A stretch of 64,000 nt of DNA from NCBI RefSeq assembly GCF_003347595.2, contig NZ_QCZK02000015.1:62001-126000 (forward strand). The letters run 5' to 3'. This stretch comes from Botryobacter ruber (lineage in GTDB: Bacteria > Bacteroidota > Bacteroidia > Cytophagales > Hymenobacteraceae). The notes beneath the pieces are model-generated. The model worked only from the letters and a program-made list of their open reading frames with translations, searched no databases and was not told the DNA's origin. The translations under genes were made by a program, and so were the position numbers. Of the stretch, positions 46,690 to 56,003 are shown one piece after another (within the stretch, counting starts at the first letter, position 1; each line of letters begins with the position of its first letter).

Positions 46690-47388
46690 ATGAAAAAGAA
46701 AAAACTTGTTGTTTTGACCGGGGCAGGCATCAGTGCCGAGAGTGGGATAGCTACCTTCCGGGCGGCCGATGGGCTTTGGGAAGGGTATGATGTGATGGAA
46801 GTAGCCTCGCCGCAGGGATGGCGAAAAAACCCGGCGCTGGTACTCGACTTTTACAACCAGCGGCGCAAAAATGCACTTGAAGCGCAACCCAATGCCGGCC
46901 ACCTGGCGCTGGCAGAGCTGGAGAGGGATTTTGATGTCACGGTCATAACCCAGAACGTAGACGACCTGCACGAACGGGCCGGTTCATCGCAAGTACTCCA
47001 CCTGCACGGCAAGCTCTTCGAAAGCCGCAGCACCCTGGATGAGCGGCTGGTTTACCCGATTAAAGGATGGGAACTGAACCTGGGCGAAAAGTGTGCACGC
47101 GGTTCACAGCTTAGGCCAAACATCGTGTGGTTTGGCGAAGCAGTGCCCATGATGGAAAAAGCAGTGGAGGAAACCCTGCAGGCCGATATTTTCCTGGTAG
47201 TAGGCACCTCGCTGGTGGTGTACCCTGCGGCAGGCCTGCTGGATTATGTGTCGGATGAAACGCCCATCATTGTTGTTGATCCCAAATTGCCGGTTGTACG
47301 CAAGCGCCCGAACCTGCACCTGTTCGAAGAAAATGCCAGCACCGGCATGCTAAAGGTAGCTACGCTGGTGAGGGAGCAATATAGCTAA
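46690..47388 (+). CDS. cobB: NAD-dependent sirtuin deacylase, zinc-less CobB/SIRT5-like
   Basis: 232 residues. NAD-binding motifs are intact: GAGISAESGIATFR (residues 11-24), TQNVDDLHERAGS, and the catalytic His in LHLHGKLF. Tyr55 and Arg58 (DFYNQRR) match the Y-x-x-R pair that binds succinyl or malonyl lysine in SIRT5/CobB-type enzymes. The small domain has lost the four zinc cysteines; the protein has only one Cys (GEKCARG). This replaced-zinc form is known in Bacteroidota. It probably removes acyl groups from lysines in metabolic enzymes. It lies 4 bp after the Rpn gene and is probably cotranscribed. Confidence 0.9.
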   Translation: MKKKKLVVLTGAGISAESGIATFRAADGLWEGYDVMEVASPQGWRKNPALVLDFYNQRRKNALEAQPNAGHLALAELERDFDVTVITQNVDDLHERAGSSQVLHLHGKLFESRSTLDERLVYPIKGWELNLGEKCARGSQLRPNIVWFGEAVPMMEKAVEETLQADIFLVVGTSLVVYPAAGLLDYVSDETPIIVVDPKLPVVRKRPNLHLFEENASTGMLKVATLVREQYS

Positions 47389-47396
47389 CCGCAACA

Positions 47397-47429
47397 GGAG
47401 CAGCGCGAATGGAGGCAGGTGCAGCAAAC
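47397..47429 (+). repeat. REP-like dispersed repeat, copy 12
   Basis: Forward copy nine bases after the cobB stop. GGAGCAGCGCGAATGGAGGC shows four changes in the middle, and AGGTGCAGCA follows. Confidence 0.7.
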
Positions 47430-47633
47430 TTTATTAACCGGTTTGATGGCCGTGCACGAGGTAATTTGCTGTTCTTTCTGTCCTGCTGCTTTCTTATTAC
47501 CTGATCATGCGCTAACTTAGAGTCCGATACTTTCATCCTCCTGCTGCTCCCGTTTGTGCACCGCAAGGCATAAATTTGCAAACACCTTTACCCGGGTACC
47601 TGGATGTGATATCCATGCTATACTAAAATCTGC

Positions 47634-47641
47634 TATTTTTG
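47634..47641 (+). promoter_or_regulatory. Bacteroidota-type -7 box upstream of the FAD/Fe-S dehydrogenase
   Basis: TATTTTTG fits TAnnTTTG, 69 bp before the ATG. Confidence 0.5.
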
Positions 47642-47710
47642 TGCTTTCCGGCCAACCCGCACTGTTTCCTGAATTTTGGGTGGTCCGAAATGCAAGCCTG
47701 AATTACCCTT

Positions 47711-50653
47711 ATGAACACAGAGAAACTAAAGCACCTGGCCACACAACTGGAGGGTGAGTTCTATTTCGACAGCACCATGCGTACCCTGTACGCCACCGAC
47801 GCTTCTGCTTACCGCGAAATGCCGCTGGCTGTCGCCTTCCCCAAAACTATCGACGACATCAAAAAACTGATTGCCTTTGCCAAACGCGAAAACACTTCCC
47901 TGATTCCGCGTACTGCCGGTACATCGCTGGCCGGTCAGGTGGTGGGCAACGGGATTGTGGTGGATGTGTCGCGCACCTTCACCCAAATACTGGAGGTAAA
48001 CCAGGAAGAAAGCTGGGTGCGTGTGGAGCCGGGTGTGATCCGCGATGAGCTCAACATGTTCCTGCGGCCATACGGCCTGTACTTCGGTCCCGAAACTTCT
48101 ACGGCCAACCGCGCTATGATTGGCGGCATGGTGGGCAACAATTCCTGCGGATCTAACTCGGTGGTATATGGCAGCGCGCGCGAACACCTGCTCTCGGTGA
48201 AGGCGATCCTGAGCGATGGCACCGAAACAGAGTTTGGCGTGCTTACACCCGAGGAGTTCGAGGCCAAGTGCCGTGGCGAAAATACATCCGGCGACCTGGA
48301 AACGCGCATCTACCAGGCCACCAAAGCCATGCTGTCGCATACGCCTACCAAAGCCAACATTCGGGCAGAATTTCCAAAGCCAAGCATACAGCGCCGCAAC
48401 ACCGGTTACGCGATTGACATGCTGCTGGAAACAGAGCCTTTTACACCCAACGCAGAGCCTTTCAACTTCTGTAAATTGATAGCCGGCTCCGAAGGTACGC
48501 TGGCCTTCCTGACGGAGATAAAACTGCACGTAAACCCGCTGCCGCCAAAAGAAATCGGGCTGGTTTGTATCCACTGCAACAGCGTGGACGAATCGCTGCA
48601 CGCCAACCTGGTGGCGCTCAGGTACGGCCCGAGCGCCAGTGAGCTGATGGACAACTACATCCTGGAGTGCACCAAAACAAACATTGAGCAGAGCCAGAAC
48701 AGGTTCTTCGTGAAAGGCGATCCGGGTGCCATCCTGGTGGTGGAGCTGTCGCGCGAGACACGTGAGGAAGTGGAGAAAGTAGCAGCAGAACTTATCGCCG
48801 AGTTGCAGGCGGCCGGACTGGGTTACCACTACCCTGTTGTGTATGGTCCTGATACGAAGAAAGTATGGACGCTGCGTAAGGCGGGTCTGGGGCTGCTGTC
48901 CAACATTCCCGGCGATGCCAAACCGGTGGCTGTAATTGAAGACACTGCTGTAGACGTAGAAGACCTGCCGGCCTTTATCCAGGAGTTTAACGAAATCCTG
49001 AAACGCTACGACCTCTACTGTGTGCACTATGCCCATGCCGGTTCCGGCGAGCTGCACCTGCGCCCCATCATCAACCTGAAAACAGCAGAAGGCAACAAGC
49101 TTTTCCGCGACATCGCTACCGAAATTGCGCACCTGGTAAAGAAATACCGCGGCTCCCTCAGCGGCGAGCACGGTGACGGGCGCCTGCGGGGCGAGTTTAT
49201 CCCGTTCATGATTGGCGAGGAAAACTACAAGCTGGTGGAGGAAGTGAAGCGCGTGTGGGACCCATCGAACATCTTTAACCCGGGCAAGATTGTAAACACA
49301 CCTGCCATGGATACTTTCCTGCGCTACGAGCCGGGGCAGGAAACACCTGATTTTGACACTACTTACAAATTCAGGCAGGCAGGAGGCGTGTTGCGGGCAG
49401 CAGAGTTGTGCAATGGCTCTGGTGACTGCCGCAAAACCCATTTAACGGGTGGCACCATGTGCCCGAGCTACATGGTTACCCGCAACGAAAAAGACACTAC
49501 CCGCGGCCGGGCCAATGTGCTGCGCGAGTTCCTGACCCGTTCGAATAAAGACAACCGCTTCGACCACCACGAGATAAAAGAAGCGATGGACCTCTGTCTC
49601 TCCTGCAAAGGCTGCAAGTCGGAGTGCCCGTCCAACGTAGACATTGCCAAGCTGAAAGGCGAATTCCTGCAGCATTATTACGATGCAAACGGCATTCCTT
49701 TCCGCACGCGGGTTGTGGGTAACTTTACCAATGCCAACAAGCTGGCTTCCCTGGTTCCTGGCATGTACAATTTCCTGTTTAAGAATGATGTAACTGCCAG
49801 AATCGCCAAAAAGACCATGGGCTTCGCTCCGGAACGATCTATTCCGCTGCTGCACAAAACCACGTTGCGCAGCTGGTTTAAAAAGCACAAGCGCCAGGCT
49901 GGAAGCAAACCCGGAACAGGCAAAAAGAAAGTGTACCTGTTCTGCGACGAGTTCACCAACTACAACGACACGCAGATTGGCATTACGGCCGTGCAATTGC
50001 TGGAGCGGCTGGGATACGAAGTAGAGATCCCGAAGCACGAGGAAAGCGGCCGTACCTACATGTCCAAAGGCCTGATACGCGAAGCCAAGAAGCTGGCACA
50101 ACAGAACGTGGCGCTGCTGAAAGACATCATCACCAGCGAAACGCCGCTGGTGGGCATCGAGCCTTCCTGCATCCTCTCCTTCCGCGACGAGTACCTCGAC
50201 CTGGTAGGGCCGGAACAGGAGGAGGCTGCGAAGCAGCTTTCCATCAACTGCCTGCAGTTCGACGAGTTTATTGCCCGCGAAATCCTGAACGGTAACATCG
50301 ACAAGGGACTCTTTACCGACGAACAGCGCACTATCAAGCTGCACGGGCACTGTCACCAGAAAGCGCTTTCATCAGTTATGTACACACAGCAGATGCTTAC
50401 GCTGCCCAAGAACTATAAGGTAGAGGTTATTCCATCCGGTTGCTGCGGCATGGCGGGGTCCTTTGGTTATGAAGCAGAACACTACGATGTGTCGATGAAG
50501 GTGGGCGAACTGGTGCTGTTCCCGACGGTAAGGCAGCAGCCTGCCGAAGTCATCATCGCCGCTCCGGGCACCAGCTGCCGCCACCAGATCCACGACGGCA
50601 CCAGTCGCAAGGCGCTGCACCCGGTAGAGGTGCTCTACAATGCACTGCGCTAA
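47711..50653 (+). CDS. FAD-linked oxidase / Fe-S protein fusion (YdiJ / D-2-hydroxyacid dehydrogenase type)
   Basis: 980 residues. Order of domains: FAD_binding_4 (about 40-250; PRTAGTSLAGQVVGNGIVVD and GGMVGNNSCGSNSVVYG); the FAD-oxidase C domain (to about 540, HAGSGELHLRP and GEHGDGRLRGEF); an Fe-S region with LCLSCKGCKSECPSNVD; and a cysteine-rich CCG-type domain with HGHCHQKAL and IPSGCCGMAGSFGYE. This is the GlcD-GlcF type fusion seen in YdiJ, which oxidises D-2-hydroxyglutarate, and in some D-lactate dehydrogenases. The exact substrate cannot be told from sequence. Electrons probably go to quinone at the membrane. Single-gene unit with a strong terminator. Confidence 0.9.
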   Translation: MNTEKLKHLATQLEGEFYFDSTMRTLYATDASAYREMPLAVAFPKTIDDIKKLIAFAKRENTSLIPRTAGTSLAGQVVGNGIVVDVSRTFTQILEVNQEESWVRVEPGVIRDELNMFLRPYGLYFGPETSTANRAMIGGMVGNNSCGSNSVVYGSAREHLLSVKAILSDGTETEFGVLTPEEFEAKCRGENTSGDLETRIYQATKAMLSHTPTKANIRAEFPKPSIQRRNTGYAIDMLLETEPFTPNAEPFNFCKLIAGSEGTLAFLTEIKLHVNPLPPKEIGLVCIHCNSVDESLHANLVALRYGPSASELMDNYILECTKTNIEQSQNRFFVKGDPGAILVVELSRETREEVEKVAAELIAELQAAGLGYHYPVVYGPDTKKVWTLRKAGLGLLSNIPGDAKPVAVIEDTAVDVEDLPAFIQEFNEILKRYDLYCVHYAHAGSGELHLRPIINLKTAEGNKLFRDIATEIAHLVKKYRGSLSGEHGDGRLRGEFIPFMIGEENYKLVEEVKRVWDPSNIFNPGKIVNTPAMDTFLRYEPGQETPDFDTTYKFRQAGGVLRAAELCNGSGDCRKTHLTGGTMCPSYMVTRNEKDTTRGRANVLREFLTRSNKDNRFDHHEIKEAMDLCLSCKGCKSECPSNVDIAKLKGEFLQHYYDANGIPFRTRVVGNFTNANKLASLVPGMYNFLFKNDVTARIAKKTMGFAPERSIPLLHKTTLRSWFKKHKRQAGSKPGTGKKKVYLFCDEFTNYNDTQIGITAVQLLERLGYEVEIPKHEESGRTYMSKGLIREAKKLAQQNVALLKDIITSETPLVGIEPSCILSFRDEYLDLVGPEQEEAAKQLSINCLQFDEFIAREILNGNIDKGLFTDEQRTIKLHGHCHQKALSSVMYTQQMLTLPKNYKVEVIPSGCCGMAGSFGYEAEHYDVSMKVGELVLFPTVRQQPAEVIIAAPGTSCRHQIHDGTSRKALHPVEVLYNALR

Positions 50654-50663
50654 TACCTGAAAA

Positions 50664-50703
50664 ATCAAAAGGCCGCTCCAATACACAGGAGCGGCCTTTT
50701 GAT
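50664..50703 (+). terminator. Strong terminator of the FAD/Fe-S dehydrogenase gene
   Basis: A perfect 16-bp stem, ATCAAAAGGCCGCTCC (50664-50679) with GGAGCGGCCTTTTGAT (50688-50703), 10 bp after the stop. Confidence 0.92.
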
Positions 50704-51181
50704 CTTTATTTATACCAATATTGATTCATTTGTAAGCACCTCCCCAAAGACCCAGGTTCTGCCAGACGACACGGAAATATAAAGCGAAACCATCTCCTGC
50801 CATTGGAATAAATTTCAGGCAGGACTTCCACTCATTTCAAATTACATTCAAATATTATAATTTTAAATTACAATATTTGAATGTAATTTTTTTTATATTC
50901 ATTTTCCATATTAATATAAAACATTTCTCATAACAATCGTATAATCAAACAAGAACCCTTCCCTAAATCGCCCTTATATTGCTAAAATCAATCAATTTGC
51001 TACCAATACAACAAGTTGCAATATTCCCTTATTGCTTTACAATGTTTACTTCCATATAAGGCAATTCTGATATTTCCTTACAAAATCATCTCCCACCCGA
51101 TACATCCCTGTTCCTCCGCAACAGCCGGAGCTACAATTGACGCCCAACTGCATACTAATCTAACCTATAAATTTAGTAACT
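50704..51181. other. AT-rich gene-free region with an 18-bp inverted repeat
   Basis: 478 bp, very AT-rich, with no supported gene. AAATTACATTCAAATATT (50839-50856) pairs perfectly with 50872-50889 and is followed by T8. It is a terminator-like or operator-like palindrome far from any gene end. Confidence 0.7.
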
Positions 51182-51597
51182 ATGAACACAAAATTACCTT
51201 TTTGGCTGAAGCTTCCGCTCCTGCTTATGTTGTTTGGTGCCACAGCCGCAGCACAACAACCCACCGAAGAGTGGGCCAGACGCTATAGTAGGACCGTTAG
51301 TCTGGAAGACAGGGCTGTAGCAGTGGCAGTGGACGCTGCCGGGAATAGCTATGTCACGGGTGCTACAATCAACAGAACTGTTAATTCAGATAATCTCATA
51401 GCCGTGACGACTATAAAATCCTCACCAGCTGGGGTGGAACTATGGGCGAAAAACTGACCGAAGGAACGCTTGACCTGGCCAGTGCGGGCAACCTGCTGCA
51501 GCTCGACTTCTCGGCCCACACCAGATCAACCGGCTTGTATTACCTGAGGATAGAAGGAGCCAACGTGCGCCAGGTGCTCAGGATCATGCGCAAATAA
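51182..51597 (+). pseudogene. Remnant of a secreted SBBP-repeat protein with T9SS tail
   Basis: The first frame (51182-51457) encodes a signal peptide (LKLPLLLMLFGATAAAQQ) and one SBBP-type repeat (AVAVDAAGNSYVTGA ... SPAGVELWAKN). From 51442 another frame encodes only a T9SS C-terminal end (KLTEGTLDLASAGNLLQLDF ... RQVLRIMRK) up to TAA at 51597. The body between them is missing and the halves are out of frame, so a large deletion has joined the two ends. The tail is very similar to the end of the next gene, which suggests the deletion or exchange involved shared C-terminal DNA. Confidence 0.8.
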
Positions 51598-51710
51598 GAA
51601 TGAAAAAGATAGCTTCTACTGTAAGAACCGGCGGCAAACCGCTGCCGGCTCTTCTACTCTGACACAAACAATCAGCATTGCTTTATTCCTACACTTAATT
51701 TTTACCTATT

Positions 51711-53780
51711 ATGAAAAAGATTTATTTGTTACTCCTGTGTATATGCACCCTCCAGGTGGCTTATGCACAACCGCTCCCCTATAAAGTGGCCGTGGTTTAT
51801 GCAGTACCCGACGATGTACCTTTTAACCCGGAAGTGCTGGATACCTTAAAGGAGATGACGGCTGAAATGCAGGGCTGGTACCAGATAGCAACCGGAGGCC
51901 GTACCTTCGAAATGCTGTACCCGGACACCGTCAGAGTTTATCAAGGCCAGCAAGACAGGCTGTATTACCGTGACAATGGCGACTGGTGGGGTTCGATGCT
52001 GACAGAACTGCAGACTACCGGTGCTGCTCCCATCTGGACGCCGGGTATTATTACCATCATCTGGGCGCACGGGGCCGGCTGGTGGGCCGGTGGCGCACAA
52101 GGCTGCGGCCAGGATTGCGGCACGGTACTGCTAGGGGTAGAGCTTCTGCCTAAGTTCAATAATCCTACCTATAGCGGAGGTACATGCCCGGGTGGCGAGG
52201 GTGTTGGCGGGTGGCCCTGCACGCCACAGGGTGCTTTCTTCCATGAATTCGGGCATACTCTTGGACTGCCCCACCCTGCTGAAATTCCTGAAACAAGTGC
52301 AGTTGCTGGACACAGCATTATGCAGACCCATTGGAATTACCCTAATTTTGCCCCTCCTTTCGAATCTCCATGGGGTTTGCTCACGCGAGAAAGGCAGATC
52401 ATTGCCCAAAACCCCTTTATGAAAGCCAATATCGATATCTTCCAATCCATTGAGGAAGCTGATGTGGTAAATTTACCTGTAACAGGGCCTGTACCAAATG
52501 CAGCATTTACCTACACCAAGATTGGGAATGAAGTCCACTTTATCAACACGTCCAGTGGCGCCACTTTCTACTACTGGACCTTCGGCGACGGAAGAGTAAG
52601 CAACCAAGTAAATCCGACCCATACCTTTCAGGGACCTGGTCCATTTAAGGTAACACTGCGGGCTAGCAATGCTGTACAGATGATGGATACAGCCTCCGTC
52701 ATCATCCGGGAAGGAAACCCGCAGGTGCTGAGCTTTACGTTGGTAGATGCTTCTAAAGACAGGGACATGATGACGCTCAGCGACGGAGCTATCCTCAACC
52801 TGAAAGAGCTGGAAAAAGCGTTTGATGTGGAGAAGTTTAATATCCGTGCCAACACGAGTGATCATGGTGTGGTGAAATTCGAACTGAGCGGCATAGAAGA
52901 CAAAACAAGAATAGACGATGTGGCCCCGTATGCCCTGTTCGGGGATAACCGGAAAGGAGACTATTACTCCTGGGAACCTGAACCCGGTTTTTACACGCTC
53001 ATGGCAACGCTCCATGCCGGAACCAAAGAGGACATGGGCGCACCTATTGGGCCTACACAAATCATCAACTTCCGGATCGTCCGGAAACAAATCCACCCAG
53101 AGCAGCATATAGAAAGCCTCACGCTGATAGATGCTTCTCAGGACCAGGACATCATGCCCCTCAGCGACGGCGCTATCCTCAACCTGGAGGAGCTGGAAGA
53201 AGCGTTTGATGCAGAAAAATTTAACATCCGCGCCAACACGAGCGCTCCTGTTGTAGTCAAATTCGAACTGAGCGGCGAAGAAAAGGAAACCAGGATAGAT
53301 GATGTAGCGCCGTACGCTTTGTTTGGAGATAACCGGAAAGGAGACTACTACTCCTGGGAACCTGAGCCTGGAGATTATAAACTGAAGGCCACGCCGTTTG
53401 CAGGCACCAAAGAGGACTTAGGCGAACCTAACGGCCCAACACTTACCATCCACTTTAAAGTAGTGAAGGAAGCCGGCACGCTAGCTCAAGCCGAACTGGA
53501 GCAGGCAGCCCGGCTGGAACCGGACCAGCTGACCCTCTACCCCAACCCTAGCCCCGACGGACGGGTGCAGGTACAGCTCCCAGGGCAGCTGCAGGGGCTG
53601 GTTAACTACACCCTCTTCTCCTCGGTGAGCGAGAAGCTGACCGAAGGAACGCTGGACCCGACCAACGCTGGCAACCTGCTGGAGTTCGATTTCTCTTCCC
53701 ACACCAGACCAACAGGCTTGTACTTCCTGAGGCTAGAAGGAACCAACATGAACCAAGTGCTCAGAATTATGCGCAGGTAA
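51711..53780 (+). CDS. Secreted metzincin-like metalloprotease with PKD domain, tandem Ig-like domains and T9SS tail
   Basis: 689 residues. The signal peptide ends AYAQ (about residue 20). The catalytic domain contains HEFGHTLGLPHP (residues 178-189), an exact HExxHxxGxxH zinc site, and SIMQTHW, a possible Met-turn about 25 residues on. It also has two close Cys pairs (GCGQDCG, TCPGGEGVGGWPC). A PKD-like domain (about 262-340, YYWTFGDGRVS) follows, then two near-identical domains of about 120 residues (about 343-460 and 467-583; SDGAILNL, FNIRANTS, VAPYALFGDNRKGDYYSWEP). The last 85 residues are a T9SS type A signal. The target is unknown; a secreted protease acting on glycoproteins or proteins is likely. 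Confidence 0.83.
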   Translation: MKKIYLLLLCICTLQVAYAQPLPYKVAVVYAVPDDVPFNPEVLDTLKEMTAEMQGWYQIATGGRTFEMLYPDTVRVYQGQQDRLYYRDNGDWWGSMLTELQTTGAAPIWTPGIITIIWAHGAGWWAGGAQGCGQDCGTVLLGVELLPKFNNPTYSGGTCPGGEGVGGWPCTPQGAFFHEFGHTLGLPHPAEIPETSAVAGHSIMQTHWNYPNFAPPFESPWGLLTRERQIIAQNPFMKANIDIFQSIEEADVVNLPVTGPVPNAAFTYTKIGNEVHFINTSSGATFYYWTFGDGRVSNQVNPTHTFQGPGPFKVTLRASNAVQMMDTASVIIREGNPQVLSFTLVDASKDRDMMTLSDGAILNLKELEKAFDVEKFNIRANTSDHGVVKFELSGIEDKTRIDDVAPYALFGDNRKGDYYSWEPEPGFYTLMATLHAGTKEDMGAPIGPTQIINFRIVRKQIHPEQHIESLTLIDASQDQDIMPLSDGAILNLEELEEAFDAEKFNIRANTSAPVVVKFELSGEEKETRIDDVAPYALFGDNRKGDYYSWEPEPGDYKLKATPFAGTKEDLGEPNGPTLTIHFKVVKEAGTLAQAELEQAARLEPDQLTLYPNPSPDGRVQVQLPGQLQGLVNYTLFSSVSEKLTEGTLDPTNAGNLLEFDFSSHTRPTGLYFLRLEGTNMNQVLRIMRR

Positions 53781-53807
53781 AAAAGTATATGGAGCAACTA
53801 CAACAAG

Positions 53808-53836
53808 AGCCAGCGGAAAATCTCTGCTGGCTTTTT
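53808..53836 (+). terminator. Rho-independent terminator of the metzincin gene
   Basis: AGCCAGC (53808-53814) pairs with GCTGGCT (53826-53832), with extra inner GA/TC pairing, followed by TTTT. Confidence 0.8.
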
Positions 53837-53843
53837 ACTTTCA

Positions 53844-53875
53844 GTAGCAGAGGCTACGGTGGCAGGAGCAGCAGA
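53844..53875 (+). repeat. REP-like dispersed repeat, copy 13, with GTAG head
   Basis: Forward copy eight bases after the terminator. It begins GTAGCAGAGGCTACGGTGGC, so it carries the GTAG tetranucleotide that is canonical for REP elements rather than GGAG. Confidence 0.82.
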
Positions 53876-54084
53876 ATAAAACAAAAGAACTCCTGCTGAT
53901 TTGCTGCTTAAATAGTTGTAGCAGCTTCTACTGATCAACAAATTGCAGGAAAAGGGAATTATTAATTCAGGTTTAAGCTTTATCTAGTATGCCTTTCTGT
54001 TTCAGAATACTGCTTTCTAACTTTTAATTTCTAATTTTACTTTTTAAATCTCCGTGGCTTTTAAAGAGCCCACTTTTATACTTT

Positions 54085-55689
54085 ATGATTACCAACGAAG
54101 AAATTCTTAAACGAAGAACTTTCGCCATTATCAGTCACCCCGATGCGGGCAAAACGACTCTTACCGAGAAGCTGCTGCTTTTTGGAGGCGCCATCAACAC
54201 GGCGGGGGCTGTAAAAAATAACAAGATTACCAAAACCGCTACTTCCGACTTCCTCGAAATCGAGAAGCAACGGGGTATTTCGGTTGCAACCTCGGTGATG
54301 GGCTTTGAATATGCCGGCCACAAAGTCAACATCCTCGACACGCCGGGTCACAAAGACTTCGCCGAAGACACCTTCCGGACCCTTTCTGCTGTAGACAGCG
54401 TGATCCTGGTGGTGGATTGCGTGAAGGGCGTGGAGGAACAGACACGAAAACTCATGCAGGTATGCCGCATGCGCAACACGCCGGTAATCATCTTCATCAA
54501 CAAGATGGACCGCGAAGGCCGCGACCCGTACGAGCTGCTCGACGAGCTGGAAAAGGAGCTGAACATACACGTGCGCCCGCTGAGCTGGCCGATCGGCATC
54601 GGCTCTACTTTCAAGGGCGTTTACAACATCTACGACAAGCAACTGCGCCTGTTCTCGGCCAATAAAACCAAACTGGCAGACGATGTGGTGGCTATTGCAG
54701 ACATCAACGACGAGCAGATTGACGGGATCATTGGTTCTAAAGATGCGGAGAAGCTGCGCGAGGATGTGGCCTTTCTGGAGGAATATTACGAGAATTTTGA
54801 CCTGGGCCTGTACCGCGAAGCCTACTTGGCGCCTGTTTTCTTTGGCAGTGCCGTGAACAATTTTGGCGTGGGCGAACTGCTGGATACCTTCGTAAAGGTA
54901 GCGCCATACCCGCAGCCGCGCGAGGCGAGTCAGCGGGAGGTGCGCCCGGAGGAGCAGCCATTCAGCGGTTTCATTTTTAAAATTCACGCCAACCTCGACC
55001 CGAACCACCGCGACCGCATTGCCTTCTGCCGTGTTTGCTCCGGTAAGTTCGAGCGAAACAAGTTTTACTACCACACCCGCCTCGATAAGAAGATCCGCTT
55101 CTCGAGCCCGACCAGCTTTATGGCCAACGAGAAAACCCTGCTCGAAGAAGCCTGGCCAGGCGATGTGGTCGGCCTCTACGACACCGGCTCCTTTAAAATT
55201 GGTGACACCCTGACCGAAGGCGAAAAGCTGCACTTTAAAGGCCTGCCGAGTTTCTCACCGGAAATATTCAAGGAAGCCGTTAACAAAGATCCGTTTAAGA
55301 CCAAGCAGCTCGACAAAGGCATCCGGCAGCTGACGGACGAGGGGGTAGCGCAGCTGTTTGTGCAGCAACCCGGTTCCCGGAAAATTATCGGTACGGTGGG
55401 TGAACTGCAGTTCGACGTGATCAAGTTCAGGCTGCAGCAGGAGTACGGCGCCACCTGCGATCTGCACAACCTCAACTACTACAAAGCCTGCTGGATTACC
55501 TCCGACGACAAGGCTGCGCTGGAACGTTTTATCTCCTTTAAAGGCAGCAGCATCGCCTACGACAAAGACGAGAACCCGGTATATTTTGCCGGCACGGCCT
55601 GGGAGCTGCGTTCGGTGCAGGAAGCCTACCCGGCCCTGAAATTCCACTTCACCTCCGACTTTAAATTCGAGGCGGTAGCACAGGCCTGA
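54085..55689 (+). CDS. prfC: Peptide chain release factor 3
   Basis: 534 residues, full length. GTPase motifs: [10 protein letters not shown] (G1), the [20 protein letters not shown] switch region, DTPGHKDF (G3), and NKMDREG (G4). RF3 recycles RF1/RF2 from the ribosome after termination. It is a stand-alone gene with a terminator and a REP-like copy behind it. About 300 AT-rich bases lie upstream without a recognisable promoter box. Confidence 0.97.
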   Translation: MITNEEILKRRTFAIISHPDAGKTTLTEKLLLFGGAINTAGAVKNNKITKTATSDFLEIEKQRGISVATSVMGFEYAGHKVNILDTPGHKDFAEDTFRTLSAVDSVILVVDCVKGVEEQTRKLMQVCRMRNTPVIIFINKMDREGRDPYELLDELEKELNIHVRPLSWPIGIGSTFKGVYNIYDKQLRLFSANKTKLADDVVAIADINDEQIDGIIGSKDAEKLREDVAFLEEYYENFDLGLYREAYLAPVFFGSAVNNFGVGELLDTFVKVAPYPQPREASQREVRPEEQPFSGFIFKIHANLDPNHRDRIAFCRVCSGKFERNKFYYHTRLDKKIRFSSPTSFMANEKTLLEEAWPGDVVGLYDTGSFKIGDTLTEGEKLHFKGLPSFSPEIFKEAVNKDPFKTKQLDKGIRQLTDEGVAQLFVQQPGSRKIIGTVGELQFDVIKFRLQQEYGATCDLHNLNYYKACWITSDDKAALERFISFKGSSIAYDKDENPVYFAGTAWELRSVQEAYPALKFHFTSDFKFEAVAQA

Positions 55690-55733
55690 TCACAAGCCAT
55701 AGTAGCAGGTAAAAGTCTTACCTGACACCACGG

Positions 55734-55775
55734 AAGCACAGCAGACAGCGCAACAGCCTGTTTGCTGTGCTTTTT
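55734..55775 (+). terminator. Rho-independent terminator of prfC
   Basis: AAGCACAGCAGACAG pairs with CTGTTTGCTGTGCTT (14 of 15), followed by TTT. Confidence 0.85.
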
Positions 55776-55805
55776 GCGTTTGACAGCACCAGTTCCACAT
55801 GCCAG

Positions 55806-55841
55806 GGAGCAGCAGCGGCTGTGGTGGCAGGTGCAGCAGAC
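55806..55841 (+). repeat. REP-like dispersed repeat, copy 14
   Basis: Forward copy with an extra AGC in the head (GGAGCAGCAGCGGCTGTGGT) and followed by CTTTTTT, 30 bp after the prfC terminator. Confidence 0.88.
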
Positions 55842-56003
55842 TTTTTTCATGCCCCGTTCTTTAATATGCTGCTGCAGCCTGTGCAATTCAGGTTAAATGA
55901 AATCCTTTACATGCTAATAAAGTATACTAAACCAGCACCGGAAAAATTAAAGCCAGCGAAAAGGCTTTAGCGCTTGTGTTGCAGCACCAAAAACAGACGA
56001 AAT

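Larger units (their letters stand above)
47389..47710. other. Intergenic region between cobB and the FAD/Fe-S dehydrogenase
   Basis: 322 bp holding REP-like copy 12 at 47397-47429 and a -7 box at 47634-47641. No hairpin terminator was seen after cobB. Confidence 0.6.

Noticed and set aside
45792..47388. Nuclease plus Sir2 pair as a possible anti-phage system
   Set aside because: The sirtuin is a CobB-type deacylase with a complete acyl pocket, not a ThsA/DSR-type NADase, and the Rpn nuclease is a common stand-alone gene. No other defence gene is near.
47726..49441. 571-codon open frame on the minus strand
   Set aside because: It is antisense to the FAD/Fe-S dehydrogenase, which has complete motifs in the other strand. 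The antisense product shows no domain.
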